From Spartobacteria bacterium (GTDB lineage: Bacteria; Verrucomicrobiota; Verrucomicrobiia; Chthoniobacterales; UBA10450): DNA of 64,000 nucleotides. Below the pieces are notes generated by a model, which was not told where the DNA came from, did no database searches, and saw nothing but the letters and a program-made list of their open reading frames with translations. Below are positions 41,119 to 47,305 of this stretch, in pieces; position 1 is the first letter of the stretch; every line of letters begins with the position of its first letter. The position numbers and the translations under genes were made by a program. The stretch lies in the NCBI GenBank assembly GCA_003167555.1, contig PMSN01000023.1:248001-312000 (forward strand), in the 5' to 3' direction.

Positions 41119-41967
41119 ATGGTTCGGATCAAAGATCCACTCGGGCAGGAGCTATTTGCTTTCTTTGCGCACGATCTGCGCCTTGGTGATTGCGTTGCTG
41201 GAATGGCGCAATTGCCGGAGAGTTGCATCGACATAGCCGTGACTTCGCCGCCGTATAACCTTGGGATCAAATACGGGAAATACTCTGACAAGGAGAGTCG
41301 AGAATCGTATCTTCAATGGTGCAGTAAGTGGGCCGCAGAAATCCGACGGGTCCTAAAATCTCACGGATCGTTTTTTCTCAATATCGGATCCGCCCCCTCG
41401 AGTCCGATGTTACCGCACGAACTCGTCATGCGATTCCGCGACGTTTTCGTTCTGCAAAATGTGATTCACTGGGTGAAATCGATCACGATCGAGAATCGAG
41501 AAGGAGAGGTCAGCTCATACGGACATTTCAAGCCGATCAGCTCGAAGCGTTTTCTGAACGATTGCCATGAATACATTTTCCACTTCACGAAAACGGGTCG
41601 CGTTGAAATCGATCGGCTCGCAATCGGAGTTCCTTACCAGGACAAGAGTAACATTGCGCGTTGGTCGCACACACGAGGAAGCGATCTCCGCTGCCGCGGC
41701 AATACATGGTTTATTCCTTACGAAACAATTCAGAGTCGCGCCAAGGAACGACCGCATCCGGCGACATTCCCGGTTCAGTTGGCGGAATGGTGCATCAAGC
41801 TGCACGGCGTCACGCGCGTTGAAACGATGCTCGATCCGTTTCTAGGTATTGGAAATTCGGCAGTCGCGGCGAAGCGCTGCGGCGTGAAGAACTTTATCGG
41901 CTTCGAGATCGACGAAGAATATCTCGCCGAAGCAAAGCGACGAGTGGCCGCGGAGACAATCAATTAA
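41119..41967 (+). CDS. DNA methyltransferase (SPPY class, N4-cytosine or N6-adenine), no linked nuclease
   Basis: About 282 aa from the ATG at 41119; the ORF track uses a TTG 18 bases earlier. Catalytic motif IV is VTSPPYNLGIKYGK near the N-terminus, and the SAM-binding motif I (MLDPFLGIGNSAVAAKRCGVKNFIGFEIDEEYL) is near the C-terminus. This is the beta-class order used by many restriction-modification N4-cytosine and N6-adenine enzymes. SPPY is more usual for N4-cytosine. No restriction endonuclease is recognisable in the island, so it is solitary or guards another system. Codon use is less GC-rich than that of the neighbours, suggesting transfer. Confidence 0.88.
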   Translation: MVRIKDPLGQELFAFFAHDLRLGDCVAGMAQLPESCIDIAVTSPPYNLGIKYGKYSDKESRESYLQWCSKWAAEIRRVLKSHGSFFLNIGSAPSSPMLPHELVMRFRDVFVLQNVIHWVKSITIENREGEVSSYGHFKPISSKRFLNDCHEYIFHFTKTGRVEIDRLAIGVPYQDKSNIARWSHTRGSDLRCRGNTWFIPYETIQSRAKERPHPATFPVQLAEWCIKLHGVTRVETMLDPFLGIGNSAVAAKRCGVKNFIGFEIDEEYLAEAKRRVAAETIN

Positions 41968-42036
41968 GCCTTACGCAACGCGCCGTAGTGTTTCGCGGCC
42001 CCCGCGCGCACCGGCGCTAAGCGCTTACCGAATCAG

Positions 42037-43650
42037 TTAATCCTTCGCTGGGTGCCGCTGCGATCTGCCAATAGCGCGAAGGCGTTCGCCACATAAGGCG
42101 CTCCATGCATTCCCGACAGAATCAAACTTCTGTAACGAACGCAGAGTGTCATGGGAGATTTTGATCGCAACGGTTTCCTCCAACACGATTGCTTCCGAGC
42201 CATCGGGAGAGCCGATATCTGAAATAATACCGACCGCCTGCTCGGTGCCAAACCCACCGGTGGAGTGCAAAACCACCGCGCCCCTTTTGGAGGGATCGAT
42301 GCGGACCCGGCCGTGAAAGACGATGAAAACTGACGAGGTGAGATCCAGCTTCGTCCCCACGGCATACTTCTCGCAGGAAGCGGGGATGGGGGTTGCGTCG
42401 TCGCCGGCACCGTTCTCCAAGGGAAAAAACTTCTTGGACTTCAATACATTTTCAAGAATGCGATTCTTGATAATATTATAAACGCTTGATGCCACCAGGG
42501 GCGCGTCGCCCAGCACTTTCGCAAAGGGATCCTTATGGAAGGCCAGGAGCAAACTGTCATCGACAGTCCGAATCGTAGCGGTGCGGGTAATGTTCGGAAT
42601 CCACAGACTGAATTCTCCAATAATCTGTCCAGGCGCGATCCGAATTAGCTTATCCTGTCCGGGCACGTCTACGACGATGGTGCCCGAGACGGGGAAAAAG
42701 CAACTGTCAGCGAGATCGCCGCATTTGCAGATAATGCTATCGGCTTTCATGAGCAGGGGCGTGGCTATTTCGATGACGCGGAAGAGGACGTCGGGGGGCA
42801 TCAAGCTAAAGAGGGAGTGCAACTGGACTGGATAGGAAGCGTTCGGTCGTTCGGTCGCCGCCCCGATCATGGCGCACAATTCCTGAACCGCTTTTCTCTC
42901 GTCCAAGTCGAGGAGAAATTTAGCCGCAGCAAGCGCCGCTATTGGTTCGCTCGACCTCATGGTGTCGTGGATAAGGAATTTGTATTCCTGGATTGTTTTC
43001 CGCCAAAGCCCCCCGATCGCTTGCCAACGCCGATCCTTCGCCTCCGCGTCTTGCAAACCAAGCTCATGCCGATTTGCGTTCATCACTTCGACGTGAACTC
43101 CATGCTTCACTGTTCGCCAGTAAACGTCGCCGAAGGCAAATTCACCCTCGCGCTGTCCTTTGATGTACAGATCGAAATACTGTTTTGAGACGAGCAGCTG
43201 GCTCGATGCGGCTACCGATAACGCACGAGCTGCCATATTGATCCCCATGCCCCAAACGTTTGTGGTCCGGCCCAATTCGCGGGCTTCCTGCACGGTCCCG
43301 GAGTGCAAGGCAAGTCTGAGCTTGAGACTCTCCCCTGTGCGGGGACGCCAATCGGGGTGCTGCATCTTTTCAATGATCGAGAAGGCGACGTCGATTGCCC
43401 GACGACAGGCATTGGAGGAAGCGAAAGTCAGATAGCCGCCATCGCCGGCCGGGCTCCAGCGATAGTCGGGTTCGCCAATGCTGTGGTAAGCCAAGGCCTC
43501 GTTAATCCATCTAATCAGATTCTCGATCGCTTGAATCTGATCGTCGTCATGGAGCATCGAAAAGGAAGAGATGTCCATTCCTAACACGGCGTGGGCACCG
43601 CCAATGTTGACACGTTGCAATGACTTGTTTTGCTTGGAGGCCTTGGTCAT
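42037..43650 (-). CDS. Class III nucleotidyl cyclase-like domain fused to two cyclic-nucleotide-binding domains
   Basis: 537 aa. Residues about 15-190 form a class III cyclase-like domain: metal Asp-26 (GMDISSFS) and Asp-70 (AGDGGYLTF) are 44 apart, and Asn-138/Arg-142 (GINMAARA) fill the transition-state positions. At the base-choosing positions the usual Lys and Asp appear to be Ser-66 and Asn-131, so the nucleotide may not be ATP (inference). A helical link follows. CNB 1 (about 285-385) keeps a plausible cassette (IGEFSLWIPNITRTATI, Glu-346 and Arg-356). CNB 2 (about 425-515) has lost the motif. There is no membrane segment and no effector domain. The gene faces the methyltransferase, 69 bases between stops. 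Confidence 0.82.
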   Translation of the reverse strand: MTKASKQNKSLQRVNIGGAHAVLGMDISSFSMLHDDDQIQAIENLIRWINEALAYHSIGEPDYRWSPAGDGGYLTFASSNACRRAIDVAFSIIEKMQHPDWRPRTGESLKLRLALHSGTVQEARELGRTTNVWGMGINMAARALSVAASSQLLVSKQYFDLYIKGQREGEFAFGDVYWRTVKHGVHVEVMNANRHELGLQDAEAKDRRWQAIGGLWRKTIQEYKFLIHDTMRSSEPIAALAAAKFLLDLDERKAVQELCAMIGAATERPNASYPVQLHSLFSLMPPDVLFRVIEIATPLLMKADSIICKCGDLADSCFFPVSGTIVVDVPGQDKLIRIAPGQIIGEFSLWIPNITRTATIRTVDDSLLLAFHKDPFAKVLGDAPLVASSVYNIIKNRILENVLKSKKFFPLENGAGDDATPIPASCEKYAVGTKLDLTSSVFIVFHGRVRIDPSKRGAVVLHSTGGFGTEQAVGIISDIGSPDGSEAIVLEETVAIKISHDTLRSLQKFDSVGNAWSALCGERLRAIGRSQRHPAKD

Positions 43651-43770
43651 GGGGAGTTCGTCGATAGCTAAATGCTGGCGGGAGCAGTTGCTCAGGCCTA
43701 GGCGAAAGTCCGCTAATAGTCGATGATATTATGAAGGAGCTTCGTAACGTTCGGCCTAGCGACAATCATG

Positions 43771-43781
43771 AACTAATTTGG
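43771..43781. repeat. Right copy of the 11-bp direct repeat flanking the island
   Basis: AACTAATTTGG again, preceded by CAATCATG (left copy preceded by CAACAAT). Beyond it the composition returns to that of the chromosome at the HD-domain gene. Confidence 0.6.
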
Positions 43782-43815
43782 CCGGGCGAGTGGAACTGTG
43801 AACGGACCCGCGGCC

Positions 43816-44901
43816 TCAGAGTAATTGGTCGAGTCCGCCGCTGACTTTCGGAAGGGGGGGCGGCTGGGCCCTCGGTGCCTGAAATTTCTCGAGCGGCTTG
43901 ACGAGATTTCCCGGAAGCGGGCGGACGCGATCGAAAATGCGCTCGGCGATCGGTTTCGCCACGAGATAACCGACGGCGAACATTTCCATCCGCGCGTCGA
44001 GGTTATCGATGTAGTTGAGCGCCATCGCTTCCGGCGTTTTCGGGGCGACGGGCGAACCGAACTGCGGTTCGCCGTGATGCGCGCCAATCAGATGGAGCAG
44101 GTGCATCCGCACATCTTCGGATGCGGGCACGAGCGCGCTCCACGCGTTCGCATTTTCCTGCGTCTGCAGTTTTCGCCAGAGCGAATTGACCAGCTCGAGG
44201 CCGATCGAGATGTGGCCCATCAGTTCGCCGCGCTCGTCGTAGCCCATCGTGAACCCGGTCTCCGGCAAATGGTTTTCCCAAAGCTTCCCGCAGTCGTGAA
44301 ACAAAACGCCGGCAAGGAGGAGATCGAGATTCAACTGCGGATAGAGCGGCCCGACTCCCATCGCCACTCGCATCATCTGGGCCGTGTGCTCGACGAGGCC
44401 GCCGCGCCGCGCGTGATGATAGGAACGCGCGCCGGCCGTGCGCCGAAAACGTTCGCCGTGCTCCGCCAGGAATGCTTCGCCGAGTGCGCGCAAGCGTGGA
44501 TCGCCGATCTCCTTCGTCCGTTCGCCGATGTAATCCCAATCGGCTTTTTGCTTCGCGCGCAAATCCGGAGGACCAGCGAGCAAGTCCGAGATTTCCTGCG
44601 GCGCCAGCGGACGAATGTTCCATTTCCTTGCATCGAGGCCGTACTGTTGATGTTGGACGAACTCGCCCGCCAGCTCAATGAATGCGCCGGCGGTGAGCGC
44701 TTCACAAGCGCGATATGCCACATGATCGCTCCAAACCCGGAGCGTCATGCGGTCGCACGCGTCGGCGAGGCCAAGCTCGCAGTATGGCTTGCCTTCCCGC
44801 GTCGATTTCGCCGTGCTCGCATCCACCTGCACGTGGACGCGCGCGAGCACAGCGCTGCTTTGGGCGGCGCGACGAATTTCGCTGAGCGTCAGCAAATCCA
44901 T
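43816..44901 (-). CDS. OB-fold plus HD-domain phosphohydrolase (YhaM-like 3'-5' exoribonuclease)
   Basis: 361 aa. An N-terminal OB fold (about 15-100; VHVQVDASTAKSTREGKPYCELGLADACDRMTLRVWSD) is followed by an HD domain whose metal ligands appear as SYHHARRGGLVEHTAQM and LLAGVLFHDCGKLWE, with later HISIGLELV and IGAHHGEPQFGSP. This is the arrangement of YhaM/CBF1, a 3'-5' exonuclease of RNA and single-stranded DNA. The C-terminus is Pro-rich. The adjacent island's right repeat lies 35 bases past its stop codon. Confidence 0.88.
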   Translation of the reverse strand: MDLLTLSEIRRAAQSSAVLARVHVQVDASTAKSTREGKPYCELGLADACDRMTLRVWSDHVAYRACEALTAGAFIELAGEFVQHQQYGLDARKWNIRPLAPQEISDLLAGPPDLRAKQKADWDYIGERTKEIGDPRLRALGEAFLAEHGERFRRTAGARSYHHARRGGLVEHTAQMMRVAMGVGPLYPQLNLDLLLAGVLFHDCGKLWENHLPETGFTMGYDERGELMGHISIGLELVNSLWRKLQTQENANAWSALVPASEDVRMHLLHLIGAHHGEPQFGSPVAPKTPEAMALNYIDNLDARMEMFAVGYLVAKPIAERIFDRVRPLPGNLVKPLEKFQAPRAQPPPLPKVSGGLDQLL

Positions 44902-44946
44902 CTCAGTAGTACCGCCGCTCTGCTGCGGCTCAGAAGAAACCAGCGT

Positions 44947-45456
44947 TTATTTCGCAGCCTCAATCACGCCGCATGCGATGCGCGCGCCGGAGTTCCCGGA
45001 GGGATCAGTTTTCAGGTCGTCTTCTTTCTCATGAACCACAACCGATTTGCCAATGATCGAGTCCGCGCCGCTCAAACTCATTTTGCCTTTCCAATCGAGA
45101 TGCGCCTTGCCGGAAGCGTCCGCTTCAATATTGCCGAGATCGCCGGCGTGACGGTCAGCCGTCATTGGGCCGCCGTGATGTCCATGTGTCGGATTAAAAT
45201 GGGCGCCGGCCGAGGCTGCGTCGGCGGCGGAACAATCTCCTTTTTCATGAAGATGAATGCCATGCTTGCCCGGTTTCAGTCCGCTGATGTCGGCGATCAC
45301 TTGCACGTCATCGCCAGTTTTCGCGAACGTGACCGTGCCCGTTACCTGGCTGCCGGACTTCGAATCCAGTTTCGCCGTCGCTTTGGTTACGTCCTGACCG
45401 TGCGCGACCAGAGCGAGCGCGCACAACATGCCCAGGGAAATAATAAGTGTTTTCAT
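44947..45456 (-). CDS. sodC: Cu/Zn superoxide dismutase
   Basis: Periplasmic enzyme that removes superoxide. 169 aa from the ATG at 45456 with a signal peptide (MKTLIISLGMLCALALVAHGQ). Copper and zinc ligands are visible in KHGIHLHEKGDCS, GAHFNPTHGHHGGPMTADRHAGDLGNIEAD and KSVVVHEKEDD; the C-terminal SGARIACGVIE gives the second disulfide cysteine. The ORF-track extension upstream includes the family B element and is not coding. Confidence 0.96.
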   Translation of the reverse strand: MKTLIISLGMLCALALVAHGQDVTKATAKLDSKSGSQVTGTVTFAKTGDDVQVIADISGLKPGKHGIHLHEKGDCSAADAASAGAHFNPTHGHHGGPMTADRHAGDLGNIEADASGKAHLDWKGKMSLSGADSIIGKSVVVHEKEDDLKTDPSGNSGARIACGVIEAAK

Positions 45457-45522
45457 GACCGCCAACGTACCGCCGGGGTTCACGAAATGAAAACAATTAA
45501 TCGAGCGGCCGATCGGATCTTC

Positions 45523-45597
45523 TGTAGCCGTCGCCCTATGGGCGACGTGACCATCGGCGTCGCGCCTTCCCGCGCTTCGCACAGCGAAGCGGCTACA
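45523..45597. repeat. Two-hairpin TGTAGC...GCTACA element (family B), reversed copy of 16570-16658
   Basis: Hairpins CGTCGCCCTATGGGCGACG and CGCTTCGCACAGCGAAGCG, i.e. the same two stems as at 16570-16658 but in opposite orientation. Between aguB and sodC, same strand. Confidence 0.92.
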
Positions 45598-45605
45598 GAA
45601 GAGCA

Positions 45606-46493
45606 TTAATCGATCAACCGCTGATCGATTCCGGAGTAGGCATCCACGCGGCGATCGCGCAGGAATGGCCAATGCGTTCGATGTTCGTCCACGCGTTTCC
45701 ATTCGATCTCCGCCATGACGATCTCTTCGCGATCCATACTTCCTTGCGCGATGATTTCGCCGCTAGGCGCGATGACAAAACTTTGGCCCCAGAACTCGAT
45801 CCCGTCGCCGCCGGCCGGAGCTTCGTGACCGATGCGATTGACCGCGGCGACGTAACAACCATTCGCGATGGCGTGACTGCGCTGCATCGTTTCCCACGCG
45901 GAATATTGCGCGGCGCCGTACTTCTTTTTCTCGCGCGGATGCCAGCCGATCGCAGTGGGATAAAATAAAATCTGCGCGCCGCGCAGCGCCGTCAGCCGCG
46001 CGGATTCCGGATACCATTGGTCCCAGCAAATACAGACACCGATTTTTCCGTGCGCCGTCGGCCATGCTTGGAATCCGAGATCTCCGGGCGCGAAGTAAAA
46101 CTTCTCGTAATAAGAAGGGTCGTCCGGGATATGCATCTTGCGATATTTCCCGAGGTACTGCCCGTCCGCATCGATGATCGCCGCGGTGTTGTGGTAAACG
46201 CCCGCCGCGCGCTTCTCGAAAAGCGACGCGACAATCACCGCGCCGATCTCACGCGCGACCGTTTCCAGCTCCGCCGTGGTCGGTCCTGGAATTTCTTCGG
46301 CGAGCGCGAAGTTCGCGTGGTCCTCCGCCTGGCAGAAGTATTGCGAGCGAAACAATTCCGGCAGGCAAATGATCTGCGCACCGTCTTTGGCCGCATCACG
46401 AATACGCGCGATCGCTTTCGCCAGGTTTGCAGCCGGATCGGTCCCGCACTGCATCTGCACGAGAGCAACTTTGGCCGTTGGCGAAGAAGCCAT
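45606..46493 (-). CDS. aguB: N-carbamoylputrescine amidase
   Basis: Hydrolyses N-carbamoylputrescine to putrescine, CO2 and ammonia. 295-aa carbon-nitrogen hydrolase with the Glu-Lys-Cys triad in ICLPELFRSQYFC, GKYRKMHIPDDPSYYEKFYF and GVCICWDQWYPESARL. The sequence is typical of plant and bacterial AguB/CPA (DDPSYYEKFYFAPGD, EPTAIGW-like PTAIGWHP). Its pathway partner aguA is 28 kb away in this window, so together they indicate the agmatine route to putrescine. Confidence 0.95.
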   Translation of the reverse strand: MASSPTAKVALVQMQCGTDPAANLAKAIARIRDAAKDGAQIICLPELFRSQYFCQAEDHANFALAEEIPGPTTAELETVAREIGAVIVASLFEKRAAGVYHNTAAIIDADGQYLGKYRKMHIPDDPSYYEKFYFAPGDLGFQAWPTAHGKIGVCICWDQWYPESARLTALRGAQILFYPTAIGWHPREKKKYGAAQYSAWETMQRSHAIANGCYVAAVNRIGHEAPAGGDGIEFWGQSFVIAPSGEIIAQGSMDREEIVMAEIEWKRVDEHRTHWPFLRDRRVDAYSGIDQRLID

Positions 46494-46499
46494 TCAGAA

Positions 46500-46580
46500 A
46501 TTAACCACAGAGCGCACGGAGATCACGGAGATCACAAAAAAGTTTCTGCCTCCGTGAGCTCCGTGTTCTCTGTGGTAAAA
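46500..46580. repeat. ACCACAGAG...CTCTGTGGT inverted repeat
   Basis: TTAACCACAGAGCGCACGGAGATCACGGAG and CTCCGTGAGCTCCGTGTTCTCTGTGGTAA form long imperfect arms. It contains internal CACGGAGAT direct repeats. It lies between the cyclophilin and aguB genes. Similar CCACAGAG...CACGGAG sequences are, to my knowledge, widespread dispersed repeats. Confidence 0.85.
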
Positions 46581-46582
46581 AA

Positions 46583-47194
46583 TTACTTCACTGAATCAGC
46601 CGGCACGATCTTGATGCTCTCGACGTTCATCCGCTTTTCGGGCCGGTCGCCCGGGAGAGTTTTCGTCGTGGCAATTTTTTCCAGGACGTCGTCGCCTTTG
46701 ATTAGTTTTCCGAAGGCGGTGTATTGGCCGTCGAGAAATTTCGGCGCGCCGTGACAGATGAAAAACTGGCTGCCGGCCGAATTCGGATCCTGCGAGCGGG
46801 CCATCGAAAGCACGCCGCGTTCGTGCGATTTCTTGTTAAACTCCGCGAGAATCTTGTAGCCGGGATCGCCCGTGCCCCAGCGGGACTTTTGGCTTTCGTC
46901 TTTCGTCAGAGGATCGCCGCCCTGGATCATGAATCCCTTGATGACGCGATGGAAGGCAGTTCCATCGTAGAAGCCGGCTTTCGCCAGCTTCTTGAAATTC
47001 TCTACCGTCTTCGGGGCCACGTCCGGCCAGAATTCGGCCACCATCTCGCCTTCGCTGGTCTTGATCACTGCTACTTCTTTTGTCGGTTCGTTCATAGCGG
47101 CGGTCTCTTTCTTTTCTTCCTTTTTATCTTCGCTGCGCAATGGCGTGGCGGCGAACGCCAATCCGATGACGCAACAAAGCAATGTCAGTTTCAT
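46583..47194 (-). CDS. Exported cyclophilin-type peptidyl-prolyl cis-trans isomerase
   Basis: 203 aa: signal peptide (MKLTLLCCVIGLAFAATPLRS), a short Lys/Glu-rich linker, and a single cyclophilin domain (FYDGTAFHRVIKGFMIQGGDPLTKDESQKSRWGTGDPGYKILAEF, GVLSMARSQDPNSAGSQFFICHGAPKFLDGQYTAFGKLIKGDDVLEKI). It catalyses proline isomerisation in the periplasm. Compared with the 8.1 kb protein it has no repeat region. Confidence 0.95.
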   Translation of the reverse strand: MKLTLLCCVIGLAFAATPLRSEDKKEEKKETAAMNEPTKEVAVIKTSEGEMVAEFWPDVAPKTVENFKKLAKAGFYDGTAFHRVIKGFMIQGGDPLTKDESQKSRWGTGDPGYKILAEFNKKSHERGVLSMARSQDPNSAGSQFFICHGAPKFLDGQYTAFGKLIKGDDVLEKIATTKTLPGDRPEKRMNVESIKIVPADSVK

Positions 47195-47205
47195 GCGTGA
47201 CCCTA

Positions 47206-47274
47206 GCGTTCAACGTCCCACCTTCAACTGCGAACGCCGCCCAGCGCGGCTCGACGGAGTCTCGCCCTACCAGA
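47206..47274. repeat. Probable dispersed repeat (GGTAGGGCGAGACTCCGTCGAGCCGC type)
   Basis: On the minus strand reads GGTAGGGCGAGACTCCGTCGAGCCGCGCTGGGCGGCG then CAGTTGAAGGTGGGACGTTGAACG. Spurious translations of this sequence (VGRDSVEP) recur, as I recall them, in Verrucomicrobia annotations. Weak inverted symmetry. Fills the gap between carB and the cyclophilin. Confidence 0.45.
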
Positions 47275-47305
47275 TGCGGAACACGGCGTATCCAGCTTCT
47301 CTTCA

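Noticed and set aside
41119-41967. Full type II restriction-modification system
   Set aside because: Only the methyltransferase is recognisable; neither neighbour has nuclease motifs that I can see.
42037-43650. Complete Pycsar defence system
   Set aside because: A cyclase-like domain and CNB domains are present, but no TIR, transmembrane or other effector domain is encoded in the protein or next to it, so the name is not supported.
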